Assembly (NCBI GenBank): GCA_018287875.1
Contig: JAGVVL010000013.1
Coordinates: forward strand, 2,728,001 to 2,792,000
Source: Nigrospora sphaerica
Taxonomy: Eukaryota > Ascomycota > Sordariomycetes > Amphisphaeriales > Apiosporaceae
Length of the DNA: 64,000 nt
Direction: 5' to 3'
Positions 11,520 to 23,467 of the stretch are shown one piece after another. Position 1 is the stretch's first letter. The number at the start of each line of letters is the position of its first letter. A program made the position numbers and the translations under genes. The notes beneath the pieces were generated by a model. It saw only the letters and a program-made list of their open reading frames with translations, made no database searches and was not told where the DNA came from.

Positions 11520-14387
11520 ATGGGGTTCCTCAAGTCCTACCTGACTCCCGGCAAGGAGAAGGCCGAGGAGGAGAAGGCCAAGGCCAGCGAGACGACCATG
11601 AACAATCTGACGCCCGCCGGCAAGGCCGCTTCTCCCTTGTCTCCCGTGTCTCTCGGCCCGCCCGTCGCCATGTCGGGACTGGCCTCGCCCAAGAGCCCCA
11701 CGGCTTCGCGCCCGGGATCACTGTACTCGAACCGCAACTCCATGTACCCGCAGGGCGACTTCCGCAACCAGCCCGAGAGTCTCGTCGACGTCAAGGCCGA
11801 TGTCATGTGCAGTTGGCTGTACCAGCAGCAGCTCGAGAGGCAGTACGCGACTGGCATGCTGCCCGGCGAGGGTGTGGTGCTCAAGAAGAGCAAGAACAAC
11901 TATGCGTGCTGCCCGCCGCAACTGCGCGACACGCAGTCTGGCCTGTACGAGTCGGCCATGCTGCTGAACGTCAGGGTATGCCAGGCGCCCTCCCCTCTCC
12001 CCTCCGCTCGGGACTATTTACTAAAGTAGCGTGTCCCAGTGCGCCATGACGGTGAACACCAGGGTTATCAATGTCATCCTGAGCTCAAGGAGGACGACGT
12101 ACGAATACATCCCCCTCCCGGATGGCCTTCGCCTGCAGGTGCTTCCCACCATCCGGGAACTTCCCCGATGCCAGAAACACCACTTCGCCGCCTTCATCCA
12201 GGACCTCCAGATCCTTGTCGTCTGGGACGATGAGCCCAAGCAGGTGCTGGCCCGTGCCGAGCAGCTGGAGCGGCAACTGATGAAGATGATCTGGGGCGGG
12301 GAGGAGGTGGCCGCCGACGACGAGGACGAGAAGGCGGGCGAGAAGAACCCAGTCCAGGTCGGCATCTCGGCCGTCGATCTGGAGGCCGCCCTGGAGCAGG
12401 AAGTGAGGAAGACCAAACTCACCAGTCCCATCCAGGTGGCTCTTACGATGGCCCTCTGCCTGTCTTGCATCGGCCTCGGATACAGAAACATCGCCCTCGA
12501 GATTGCCACCGACAACTCGTACACCCGACTTGCCATCATAGCCTATATCCCGGTCCAGGTCTTCATCTCGCTCTTCTTCTTTGGGTCCATCATCGGCGGC
12601 CTATTCCAAATCTTCGGTCCCATCTCCCAAGTCGATCAGAACTCGAAGAACTACTCGGGCAAGGCACCCAAGCGACTGGACCGCAACTACCACAACCTTC
12701 CCCACGTCACGATCCAGATGCCCGTCTACAAGGAAGGCTTGAACGCCGTCATCAGACCGACCGTGCAGTCGATCAAGCAGGCCATCTCCACGTACGAAAT
12801 GCAGGGTGGTTCCGCCAACATCTTCATCAACGACGACGGCATGCAGCTCATCGGCGAGGACGAAGCACGCATGCGACGGGAGTTCTACGAGGAGAACAAC
12901 ATTGGCTGGGTATCGCGGCCGAAGCACGACCCGAAACCCGAGGATGGCTCCAAGCCGTTCCTGCGTCGTGGCAAGTTCAAGAAGGCCTCCAACATGAACT
13001 ACTCGATGATGGTCAGCAACCGCGTCGAGGACAAACTGGTGCAAGTCCCTCGGTCCGCAGCCTGGACCCAGGCGGACGAAATTGCGGCTTACGAACAGTG
13101 CCTGTCCGAGATCTTGCAGGAAGACGAGGGTCGAACTTGGGCCGAGGGAAACATCCGCATTGGCGATTACATTCTCATTATCGATTCGGATACCCGTGTC
13201 CCCAGCGACTGTCTGCTTGATGCCGTCAGCGAGATGGAACAATCCCCCGAAGTGGCCATTCTGCAGTATACGTCGGGCGTGATGCGCGTGACGTCGTCCT
13301 TCTTCGAAGGCGGTGTGACGTGGTTCACCAACCTCATCTACTCTGCCATCACCTTTGTCGTGGCCAACGGCGACGCCTGCCCCTTTGTTGGCCACAACGC
13401 CGTTCTCCGCTGGTCCGCGCTCCAGGAAGCCGCCTCTTACCACGATGAGGACGGCTACGAGAAATTCTGGTCCGAGTCCCATGTATCGGAAGATTTCGAC
13501 ATGTCTCTGCGGCTGCAGTGCGCCGGCTACATCTGCCGATTCGGCTCGTACACGGGCGATGGGTTCAAAGAGGGTGTCTCCCTGACGGTCTACGACGAGC
13601 TGGCCCGTTGGGAGAAGTACGCCTTCGGCTGCAACGAGTTGCTGTTCCACCCCCTGAAGTACTGGCTGACCAAGGGCCCCATCACGCCTCTCTTCCGGAA
13701 ATTCATCACCTCGAACATCCACCTGCCGAAGAAGATCACCATCTGCACGTATATTGGCACTTACTATGCCATCGGTGGAGCCTGGCTCACGACCGTGGTC
13801 AACTACTTCCTGACCGGCTGGTTCTTTGGCCTTTACGATAAGTGGTACCTCGACTCGTTCGCCATCTACGTATCCATCATCGTAGTCTTCTCGGCTTTCG
13901 GCAACGTGGCTTTGGCCGTCCTGCGCTACCGTCTTAACCAGCAGTCGCTCCTCTCTGCCCGTAAGTGAACGAACCCGCGATAGGAAGCTTGTTTTTGGGT
14001 GTTGATGACTGACCACGAACCATGACAGTGTGGGACAACTTCAAATGGCTCCCGGTCATCACCATTTTCCTGGGCGGCATCTCGCTGCACGTCTCCCAGG
14101 CGCTGCTGTGTCACTTCTTCTCCATCGACATGACGTGGGGAGCGACGGCCAAGGAAGTGGAAGAGGTCAACTTCGTCGAGGAGATCCCGCGTCTGCTCCG
14201 CCGCTTCAAGGGCACCTTCATCTTCGTCATCCTGATGACGGCCCTCGTCATCTGCGGCTATTACGCGTTCCCCTACCAGTGGCAGATCCACTACTTCGCG
14301 TCCATCTACCCGCTCTGCGCCGTCATCGTCTGCCACTTCCTGCTGCCCGTCGCCCTGAACCCGGCGCTCATGGTGTTTGCGTGGTAA
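11520..14387 (+). CDS. Family 2 glycosyltransferase, multi-pass membrane protein
   Basis: Exons 11520-11975, 12040-13960 and 14029-14387 (introns 64 and 68 nt) give 911 residues. The N-terminal ~100 residues are Ser/Pro/Lys-rich and probably cytosolic. Two hydrophobic stretches around residues 285-350 precede a GT2 catalytic domain with the expected acidic motifs: DDG at 417-419, DSD at 534-536, ED at 636-637 and RW at 675-676, the pattern of processive synthases (cellulose/chitin/hyaluronan type). About five further membrane segments follow (GTYYAIGGAWLTTVVNYFL onward). It is not a classical chitin synthase: the QRRRW motif is replaced by ELARWEKY. Homologous fungal proteins are annotated only as family 2 glycosyltransferases; the polymer made is unknown. 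A wall or surface polysaccharide role is inference. Confidence 0.9.
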
Positions 14388-15365
14388 GGCGCGAGGTTAT
14401 TGCTAGGGGGTAGCAGCTGGGTGTGCATATGGTGTCGGAAGGGTTATAAGGATGTTATGAAAGTACATAGATAATACCGCGTCTTCTGTTTGGTGTTGGA
14501 ATAGAGCGAGTCAAATTTCGTTAGGGTAAGAGTCGCACACAGGGAAGAGGGAACACCCCAAACATGCATCGAGAATGAATACGTTCGACGTTCAAATGAG
14601 ATTTTCGAGCGGCACGGTAGAAGCGCCGTATGAACCTTTTCCCCGTCTTCTCGCCTCGCTTCTTGTCCTTCTCTAGGGTCGGTCGAGAATGAAAATTACC
14701 CGTTACTTGTCTGCTTATGTGGCCCCCATGGTTGATAAATGCTTATCCCGGCACCGGGTTTGTTCCTCCTATTCGGGAATTTCTTGTTAAGCGTCGCGGC
14801 GAGGGCGCCACACCCTGTTTCGGACCCGGAACACGGGTACTATTCGTATCTGCTGTCTTAACGGAAGAGGGGTGAGGGAGCGCTCCGCCGCATCGTGGAG
14901 GACGCAGACTCGCTGGAACGCCGGGAGGAGTCGTACGAGTTGTGATTTGCCGAGTATCGGTCCTGGCGGGTGAGTTGGCGAAGCTTCCAGCCCCCACCTC
15001 GTCGTTCGCTGGAGGGGCGCTTTTGGCGCCGATCCGCTAACGCTGAGAGGGGCGGTCTCGCTGCTGGAGAGCTGGTGCTGCATTATCGGGGGCTAAGGTG
15101 CAGGCCGACTTACAACGACATCGAATCCGCCGAGCTCGGTTATCGTTACTTCCCATACTGCAGTATTTCTCTCGCATGGCCAGCATCACGCGACAGCGGC
15201 CAGGCGCTGAATCCCGTTTCCTCGTGATCTAGAGTGCCCGTGGTTTCTTCCCCGTCTTCATTTCTTCCCCTCTTCGCCCACACGGTTGCTTGCATTCCGG
15301 CGCGGTTCCTCTCTTACGTCACCCTTGCCAGCTCACCTCGAGCACTCGCGGCCTCAGCACTCGTC
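14388..15365. other. Intergenic spacer
   Basis: 3' flank of the glycosyltransferase and promoter/leader of the next plus-strand gene. No gene-like frame seen. The last 120 bases are C/T-rich, as in other leaders here. Confidence 0.6.
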
Positions 15366-17246
15366 ATGGCCGTCTTTGTCGACCTCGACGAAGAAGCGGA
15401 GCCGACCAACACGGACGTGGGCGGGAACCCACACCATCATGACTACCGAGCGGCCGTCCATCACGAGCCCGACAAGCAGCTGCTGCCGTCCCATGCCGAG
15501 GGCACACGGGACGCCCTGGACGCGAACGCGGCCTGCGCCCCTGAGTCGTCGCCTGCACGGGACCACTTCAGGAACGGGATGACGGAGGCTCTCGGATGCT
15601 ATCCGTAGGCTGCTGCCCTCTCTTCCTGCCCCTTTCCCCTATGCCGCCCTCCCCCCCCAAGCGGGTCGTCCTCTGCGCGGGGTGCGCCCGGGTCCTCGAG
15701 GCCTCCCTGCGAGGCGCGGCCGAGCCGTGGAGAAGAGCACGATGATCTGAAGCACAAGGAGCTCAGCCATTAGCTAACGATGGCACAACCCGCAGTATCG
15801 CCATGGCAGTGGCAGCCTCGCTCGATCTCAACACGCTGCACAGCCTGTCGCGGACCTGCCGAGCTGTGCGACAGGGCCTTCTCCAATACCGCAGCTCTCT
15901 CGTCACCCACACCCTGCACTGCATCAACGAGGATGTCGAGGTCGATCCCGATGACACGTTCCGGTACCGTGCGCGCGCCGGGAACTGGTTCTACATGCGG
16001 GACGACGCCCAGAGCGACAGGTACAACGGGAAAAGCGGGAGCTGCGCCAGGGACATGGTTGACGGCTGCCGGCGCTGCGGCAATGTAGTTTGCCGGGTAC
16101 GCTTTGTTCCCCGTCTCCGCCTGCGCTTCTCTTCACGCATCGAGCTGTGGGGGTTGTTTCTCCGTGCCCGCCGCTAGGCGACAGAGGACGGGAATAGGGC
16201 CCCCCAAGACGAGTTGCATCAAAGAGCAAGAAAAAGCTGACGAAACCCCATCCATGGTAGAACTGCGCCATCAAGCCCCCGGCGCCCATTGTGCTACGTG
16301 ATCGACACCGCCGATTATGCACCGCGTGCTCCAAGGCGCCACTCGGCTCGCTCGCGAAACCCCCTCTCCTGCCCGAGACACCCGTCGATGCCGATATCAT
16401 GAAACGCGCCATGTGCACGTGCGAGAGCGAGGGCGTTTGGCTCTGCCAGCCTTGCGGGCGTAGTATCCGAGGTGCCGATCATGACTACCAAGCGTAGGTA
16501 CCAGGCCCTGTAACTCACCCTGCAGCCTCGCTCCTGTTGGCTTTAATGGGTTTCTCTGTCGACGTTGAAGACGATGGTTGCACACGCACGATAGTGCCCA
16601 TGGAACAATGCTGACAAAACGATGCTGACAAAACGGTAGCATATGGCGTTGGCGCAATCAGTACGGCGAGATACTGGGTGGAGTAGGGACCGGCATTGGT
16701 GACGGTGACCGCGGTGTCATCTGCGGACGGGACTTTGAATGCATAGCAGCCAAGGAGCGCGAGCACGAGACGGACTGCGACGCCGCGGATGCCCGTGAGC
16801 TCTCCCACACCAGCACGCCTACGCCTTGGGCAGCTGCTGGGGCCTCGACCCCGTCTTTACCCCTGTCAGTCAACAACGCCGCCACGCCAGCCACGGCCAG
16901 CACCAGCTCGGCCAACCTGCCGCTCTTCCCGAGCACGCCCCCCTCGTCGTCCAACTCCCTGGCGGACGTCGCCGCGGGGGCCGGCCGCACGCCATCGCCA
17001 GCGCATCCGCTGGGGCCCGGCTACGCGCGCCACGAGATCGAGGGCATCGGGGGCGTCGTCAAGACGAAACGCCTCAGCATGGTCAAGGTGGGCGCCTGCG
17101 TACCCGAGTGGGAAGACGAGAAGAACGAGGGCAAGATTCTGCGGCGCGAGGTGCAAGGTGCCGCGAGGAGTTGGTGCGGCTGGTGCTGGAGAGTCATCCC
17201 CGGTAAGAGGGATTATGAGAAGACGCGGGAGATGGTCATTCGATGA
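15366..17246 (+). CDS. Conserved cysteine-rich F-box-like protein
   Basis: Proposed exons are 15366-15604, 15796-16096, 16261-16493 and 16640-17246, giving 459 residues; introns of 191, 164 and 146 nt are longer than usual here, but the phases agree and the first has a GCTAAC branch site. A helical segment LDLNTLHSLSRTCRAVRQGL (about residues 88-107) resembles the second half of an F-box. It is followed by a zinc-ligand-like region: CRRCGNVVCRNC, then RHRRLCTACSKA, then CTCESEGVWLCQPCG, then DYQAIWRWRNQYGE. A Ser/Thr/Pro-rich linker leads to a conserved-looking C-terminus with W-C-G-W-C-W before a basic end. I do not recognise a named family; a substrate adaptor or zinc-binding role is inference. 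Exon 1 and its junction are the least certain part. Confidence 0.7.
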
Positions 17247-18003
17247 GATGGCGAATCGCGCGTGCCGGCATCAACGAAACCTCTTGGCGGTCGGGCAACG
17301 TACACGCATGTAGGGTTCAAAAGCGCCCTCTGGGCCGAAGGGGAAAACGGGACAGGCTGCCCCACCGGGCAGGGAATGGAAGTCAATGAGCGGCGACCTG
17401 TGTGCCAAGGTGACAGTTCGAGTCGGCGCTCGGACAAGGATTGAGGTGTCGTAGGTTATCCATAGTTGAAGAGTACGTAAGAAGCAGCAGGAGGGAGCAC
17501 ACGATGGACACGTGGGTGTGCAGTCTGCGTCGAAAAAACGACACGAAACCAGCCCCTCGTCGTAATGGCGCACGGCGCAAGGCAGGGCGTGCCCTTGGGT
17601 TCATCTCGGGAGTTTTTACATTGAAATTGATGTTACAGTAGGTAGAAGGGGGTGAACAAGACCTCTGGCAAAGAAAACATTGCCCTGTGTCGATATACCC
17701 ACCCACGGCCACCAAAGTCTGGCTCGGCCAGATGTAAGTTTCCTGCTTAGGAGGTCCTCTGCGACTCCTATCCGGGGAAAACCCAATGCGTCATTTACGC
17801 GCGTGATTGTGCAGCGATCGTGATTTCGTACAGCTCTCCATCGTCTTGCCCGAGCGTCGTATGGGTCTCCATCAAGCACGCCGGCGTCTTCCATCTCCGC
17901 CGCCTCACTCGGTAACGCAGCTCCCATAGACGCGGCTGCCCGCCGGCCGACCGGGGGGCACAGACGGACAGGGTTCTCTCGCCCGGCCACCGGGACAGAC
18001 GGC
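17247..18003. other. Intergenic spacer between convergent genes
   Basis: The shared 3' side of the plus-strand cysteine-rich protein gene and the minus-strand mitoribosomal protein gene. No coding or RNA signal recognised. Confidence 0.6.
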
Positions 18004-18630
18004 TTATAACTCGCCCCGCAGCAACATGGCCCTCCGCTTCTGCCTATCCTCGCGGGCGTTGCGCCGGATGGGGCCCCACCTCGCCTTAATGGCTTCGAGC
18101 CGCTTCTTCTCCTCGGCGCGGTGCTCGGGGCTCGCTTTGCAGCACATCATGACGAAGAGCTTGCTGCACTCGAACTTGTCGGCGAGGGCGGTGACGCTCC
18201 ACTTGGTGGGGTTCTCGGCGCGCAGGCGGCGCATGTCGGCGACCTGCTCGCGCGTGACGTTGTAGGCGGGCGTGGGGACCTGGCGGGCGGCGTCGAGGGC
18301 GGGCGCAGCGGCGCCGGCGGGCAGGCTGCCCGAGGTGTTGCGCAGCAGCGTCGCCAGGTTGGCGCGGCGGCGCGGGTCCGTCGGCGGCAGGAACTTGAAG
18401 GGCGTGTTGAGGACGTTGGGCGCCGCCGCCGGCGGGTTGAAGACGACGTGGTTCGCCGCCGCCTCGCCCGGCAGGAACGACTCGTGCGGCCGGACCTTGA
18501 GGGCCCGCACCGTGCGTGCCCGCGACGACTGCTGCCGCACCTGCTGCGGGCCTGCCAACGGCCGCGCGGCCGCCCGTTGCGACGCCAGGCCCGTCAGCGG
18601 CCGGAGGAGCGGTCGGGCGGTGACCTCCAT
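18004..18630 (-). CDS. mrpl20: Mitochondrial large-subunit ribosomal protein mL58 (MRPL20 family)
   Basis: A single-exon gene of 208 residues. It belongs to the fungal MRP-L20 family (mL58), a component of the mitochondrial large ribosomal subunit. Family hallmarks are visible: TPFKFLPPTDPRRRANLA, YNVTREQVADMRRLRAENP, KWSVTALADKFECSKLFVMM, and the basic C-terminus ending in KRRAMLLRGEL. The start is placed at 18630 (MEVTARPLLRPLTGL), which gives an Arg/Ser/Ala-rich, acid-free mitochondrial presequence. An upstream in-frame ATG at 18717 would add 29 residues of little similarity to a typical presequence. Confidence 0.92.
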   Translation of the reverse strand: MEVTARPLLRPLTGLASQRAAARPLAGPQQVRQQSSRARTVRALKVRPHESFLPGEAAANHVVFNPPAAAPNVLNTPFKFLPPTDPRRRANLATLLRNTSGSLPAGAAAPALDAARQVPTPAYNVTREQVADMRRLRAENPTKWSVTALADKFECSKLFVMMCCKASPEHRAEEKKRLEAIKARWGPIRRNAREDRQKRRAMLLRGEL

Positions 18631-21600
18631 CGTTGCGAGAGCTGTCGCCCCCGGGGGCAAGGAGGCTCGTGTGTGGCGGAAGGTGGGCGGAGCGAGGAGC
18701 GTCAAGAGGCGCTCCAAGAGATGGGAGGAGGGGCGGGAGAGCAGCCCGAGGACCAGGGCCGTCTTGTCTTTTTTTTGTCGTGGGGTGGTGATGGCGGTAT
18801 GGATGGGTGGAAGAAAATCAAAGAATGACTGTCTCCTCCTGTGGCACCGGGCACCTGAAGCTAGTGCTTGAGCTTCCCGTCTCGTCTCGACTCGGATGAC
18901 CCGTCGACGGCGATAGCCTCAACCTCGCGATTGGAAGGTTTCGCTGGAGACCTCTGCAACTTTTGTGCGGATGAACCGTCGGGCCGGAAATCTCGAGCTA
19001 CAAACGCGGCGCGGGCGGGTGGACCGGGGCCTCCAACGTCCCCTGCCGGCCGCGCCCGCAACTATGCACTTAAAGCTCAAGTACATTTCGGCTTATGCAT
19101 TCGGATGGATGAAGCCCATGTATGTTTGTGCAAGGACACGGGTAGACATAAAAGCGATATGGGGCGGGACCCGTAGACGCTCGCCACTTGTTTTTGGGTG
19201 TGAAAACACATCGATATTCGTCACCAGCTCTACAAAGGGAATTCGAGACTGTCTAGGTACTTTAGGCAAGAATTTACCGACCTCAGGTACTGCCCGCTGA
19301 CAGAGTATGGCCTGTGCTGGCTACCAGCCAGAGTTCCTCCTGTGCTTACTAGTTCATCGAGCTCTGTACATACTAAGGAGTACAGCAGCAGCAGCAGCAG
19401 CAGCAGTGGCGGCGGCGGCAAACTCGAGTGCTTGGAATCTGGTCTTTCTTGTCCCCTATGACAGTTTCCATCTTTATCCAGACGCCTGGCTACTTGGCGA
19501 CCTGACTAGGTAGGCTACGTCGGGACCTCAATGCTCTCACGTGAACGTGACCCAGGGCCCCGTCTCTGCCCGGATTTTATCTAGACCCCTGATCGGCGTC
19601 GTCGAGCCAAGCCCGACCTTTTTTTTCTCGATCAGCGGGCTGGCGATCAGCTTTGAATTGGAGCCCCTCTCTGGCCATCCTGGAATCTCCAATCGCAAGA
19701 ACGCCTCGCTGCCCTGTGACGTATCCCCGGCTCATTTCCCGTGGGATACCGTCGTGGGCTATCGGTGGAGGTGAGGGGCACCTGAGGGCTGAAGAGTGCC
19801 CGTGGTACAAAGTGGTATGCTGTTAGGAACTCAAACGGGAAGTTGGTGCTCGCCATCACGGGCGAGGAACTGGCCATGTGGCGTGTCGGCTTGTTCTTGG
19901 CCCGGGGGGCCAGCCCGATGCTGGTCGGGCTAGGTAACATGGAAGTACTCAATCACTGGGTTCCCGTACGGCTGGTGCCTTCACACTAAACCCCGTTGCC
20001 CGCGTTGTCCGCGTCCTTGCACCAACCGCCTGGTGGCAGCCCTCCCAGGGCTCCAGAGCTCCTGGACGAATATAGTCGGTTGCGTTGGGCGAGGGGCAAC
20101 GGCATCCCACCCAGAGACTGGCCGAGAGGCCTCTCCCGGCTGCTCGGTGTCCCTGGTGTCCGGGTAGGGCCAGGTAAACAACCGTTGGTCGCAGGCCATG
20201 GCGTGTCGTGGCTGAGACGGCCCAGGCGGCCTTGTCGTAGTAATCGGGGTAATGTGTATCGTATCTATCGGGGATGTTGTATGGTGTGCGTGTGCGTCTA
20301 TGTATGCACATGCATGGGATGCATGCAGCATCAGGCAGCGCAACACACCAGCTGCATCAGGGGCACCGACCCGGGCTGTGCCAGTCCTTACCATTATCTC
20401 GGCTGTTTCTTGCCTGGGGGACAAGAGAGCAGTTAGATTGAATCGGTCAAGAGTGTGCATGGAATTCATGCGGAGCGCTGTGTCGTGACAGGCCCAATCA
20501 GGCATCACGGGACGGCTCTTGAGACTCTCCCCACTCTGCCATCACCCACCACCTTGGTTCTGCTTCCCTGTCTTCCCGGTTGGGCTGGCACTTGACGGCC
20601 CTCCGTCACTGATGATCCCAGGTTCCCGAACTTGGAAACGACCGCCGTCTGCCAAAAGCTAGGAACGGGGCAAGGACCCCTCCATCGTCATCTAATTACC
20701 TCAATGGCCACATCCGGACGCCTCGTCAGGCCTCAATCAGAGGCCGCGCAGCGCACTCGGAAACGCTCTAATTATATACCTTTGCCAGACTGACGTGCGC
20801 TCGTCCCCAGGTCGGCCGGGTCCCCTGCTCGGGACGTGACTATATGCTTTCTCCGGCTTCCCGTGGGCGGTTGGTTATAAACGTGTTGTAGCCTGCTCCT
20901 GTGATGCTTTAGCTATCTAAGACAGTATCGTCTGCGCTCCACCATAACCACCATCGTCACCAGTTTGGACTTCCACCTCTACTGCAACCAAAACAAGGCC
21001 AACCACAACGCTTGGCCGTGTCCGTCCTCCTGGGTCGCTGTCCGGTTGCCTGCCTCCGCCCCTCTCCATCCTGTCCTTAGGACCGAGGCTTGCTTCAGGG
21101 CCCCTCCTTTTACTGAACGAATAAGCCCGCGCGGCGATATATTCCTGGCCCAACCGGCCCAACCTTGACCAACTCAGCTGAAGGCGGTCGAACGACGGAC
21201 AAAAAGCAGCACAATTCGCTAGGCCCAACACGCAGCGCTCCGCGACAAACAAGCCGCCCGACTACCAGCACCAAGCCCGAAAGTCCGTCTCCAGGGCCCG
21301 CATCACGTACCCGCCATCTCGTCCGTGCCAGCTGGTTTCGCATAGCGCCGCGTCGGTCGATACTGTATTTAGAAACAAAAGGCCTGGTCTCGACCTCGCT
21401 CTCTGTGCATTCGGCTGCTACTACCACGACAGGAGGTCCAAACCCAATCGACAAAAACGCCATTGTTGAGACCCTAATCGCAAAACGGGACTCGCGAGGT
21501 GGGAAAAGACGCCGCAAGCGCAGACCCTGCGCCTTCCAACGACGCCGGGCTCCCTCCTGGCTGCTTCCCATACTCGCCTGCTCCGACTTATACACAACCA

Positions 21601-22390
21601 AGCAATTGCCGCTTGTTCACGGTCGGTGACAGACGCAACGCAGTGACGCGGTACTGGCCAATAGATCCTCCATTAAAAAAAAACACAGTCACGAAAAGCG
21701 GCGGGGTAGGGAAACGATTGCATGCGTTCTTGCGTCTTCCCGCATCTTACCTGCTGCGGGAATCATCATCATCCGCGTCGTTTTCTTGGCTGAAAGGCCC
21801 CCCGTCACTACCCCATCCAGGCCTGTCCCCCGCGCACCCCGTTCTCCAATTGCGCACCGGCGTTTAGCCACACACTCACTCACACACAGCGAGGCCCAGG
21901 TAAGCATGTTCTCGTCCTCTCTCGTTTAACCCCAGCCCGTCCTAGCTCTCTCACCCTCTCTCTCCCTCTGCCGCCTCGCGTCGTTTCGTCCTTCCCGCTT
22001 GCCCGCTCCCATTCTCCGTTTTTTCCCTCGCAGTCCCTTGTCGTCTCTTCCAGCCTCCCGTCCCAACGCCCGCTATATTCGTGCCCTGCCTTGGAAATAG
22101 AGGGGTGGAATATTCTCGCGTCACCTGCCCACATCACCACCCGGCGCTTGTCAGCTTGGAACCCGGGCGCTTGTCGTCTCCTTCCTGCCCACCCCCACAA
22201 TTCCCATCGTGTTACTGGGTGGGACGACAATCGCAGGCTCCGTTGTTTCGTTTGGAACACCCCACTGATCTCGGCTCAGCGACCCTTATTTACAGGTGGA
22301 CTGCCGCTCCCCATACGGCCACCTCGTTCTTGACTCAGCTCAGCCCGGCATCTATCAACCCACGGTACCGTCCCCAGCAAAGTCGCCATC
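18631..22390. other. Intergenic region between divergent genes
   Basis: About 3.8 kb without a gene I can support. It contains a (CAG)n run (19383-19406) followed by (GGC)n (19407-19419). From about 20.9 kb to 22.39 kb the plus strand becomes strongly C/T-rich, consistent with the promoter and a long leader of the gene at 22391. Confidence 0.55.
19383..19419. repeat. CAG/GGC compound microsatellite
   Basis: Eight CAG-type units (CAGCAG...) run directly into about four GGC units; non-coding on present evidence. Confidence 0.85.
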
Positions 22391-23467
22391 ATGAGTCTGG
22401 CACCCGCCGCAGATATTCGCAAGAATCCCGTCGCCGCCCGCGACTCGACCGACTGCTCTACCGCCACGCCCAGCGAAAGGCCCGCTCACATTGAGTCCGC
22501 GAGGGACGACGCCAAGAAGAAGCGCAGTCTGTTCGGCTTTGGGAAGAAGAAGGCATCCGAGAAGGCGGCCCCGGGCGCGTCGGCCAAGTCAGAGTCGAGC
22601 ATGCAAGGCACGCCGCTCGCTCGAGACATGTCGCAGCGGTCTTCGGTCGCGACGTCGCCCAACCTGGCGGACGCGCCGCACATGGTGCCGGCGTCGCCCA
22701 GCCGGGGCGGTGTCTACGCGGCCTCTCCCCGAGTTGCCTCTCCTGCCACATCGCAGATTTTCGAGCGAGACGTGCAAGAAAGCGCCACTATCATGCCTAA
22801 TTCGCCCGCCATTCCCTCGCACATTCAGGTGGAAAACCACATCCCTCCGGCGCTGGATGCCACCTCAGAAGCCATCACCGACGGTCGTCTCGACCCTGAC
22901 AGTGTCGAAATCGTCACACACGCCTCGCACCTTCCTGCTTCGGCCGCAGTGGCCGGGGGCACTTCCATCTACGAGACGCAGTCCAGCTCCTGGGTGGATG
23001 AGCTGCAGTCACTGGCCGAGAAGGAAGAGGCTGCCTCCAACTACGGATCTCTCGACTCGGCCGATGTGCGTCGCCTGAGTTTCATCTCTTTTGCCGATGT
23101 TGTCCAAGCCGAACAGTCCCACGGCATTGCGGCGAGCAGCCGGGAGTCGATACACATACCCGGCCTGACCTCTCTCTCATCTGCCGGTGTCAACCGCTCG
23201 CCGTCACCCATTCGCTCGCCCATATCGTCCCCAGGTGCCGAAACGTCGCCGCCAACAAGCAAATCAGGCTCTATCAGGGGCTTGGACATGTCGCCGAGCA
23301 GGAAGCCCATCGGCAGCCCTACCTCGGGCCATCAGATTCTGGGTCTTGGAAATAACGGCGACCTGAATATCGAGACAATGACCCAAGCCCTGAGGCGTAC
23401 CGGGAGCGCCGATTTGAGCGGTGTCCGGAGTTTGCCCATCAGTCCTATCGAAGGCATGTCTCGTTAG
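22391..23467 (+). CDS. Conserved fungal protein of unknown function, largely disordered
   Basis: An intronless frame of 358 residues starting at ATG 22391, preceded by a C/T-rich leader and an ATCATG context. It is rich in Ser, Pro, Ala and Thr and mostly low-complexity. A short basic patch KKKRSLFGFGKKK lies near residues 43-55. Two stretches look constrained: SSWVDELQSLAEKEEAASNY followed by DVRRLSFISFADVVQAEQSH (about residues 200-245), and a C-terminal segment with IETMTQALRRTGSADLSGV. Several SP sites suggest phosphorylation by proline-directed kinases. I see no catalytic domain, signal peptide or membrane segment, and assign no function. Confidence 0.8.
   Translation: MSLAPAADIRKNPVAARDSTDCSTATPSERPAHIESARDDAKKKRSLFGFGKKKASEKAAPGASAKSESSMQGTPLARDMSQRSSVATSPNLADAPHMVPASPSRGGVYAASPRVASPATSQIFERDVQESATIMPNSPAIPSHIQVENHIPPALDATSEAITDGRLDPDSVEIVTHASHLPASAAVAGGTSIYETQSSSWVDELQSLAEKEEAASNYGSLDSADVRRLSFISFADVVQAEQSHGIAASSRESIHIPGLTSLSSAGVNRSPSPIRSPISSPGAETSPPTSKSGSIRGLDMSPSRKPIGSPTSGHQILGLGNNGDLNIETMTQALRRTGSADLSGVRSLPISPIEGMSR

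Noticed and set aside
12601..14016. Long minus-strand open frame (471 codons)
   Set aside because: Antisense of the family 2 glycosyltransferase; a by-product of GC-rich codon use.
18631..18717. Upstream ATG of the mitoribosomal protein gene adding 29 residues
   Set aside because: The downstream ATG gives the family-typical presequence; the extra segment lacks support.
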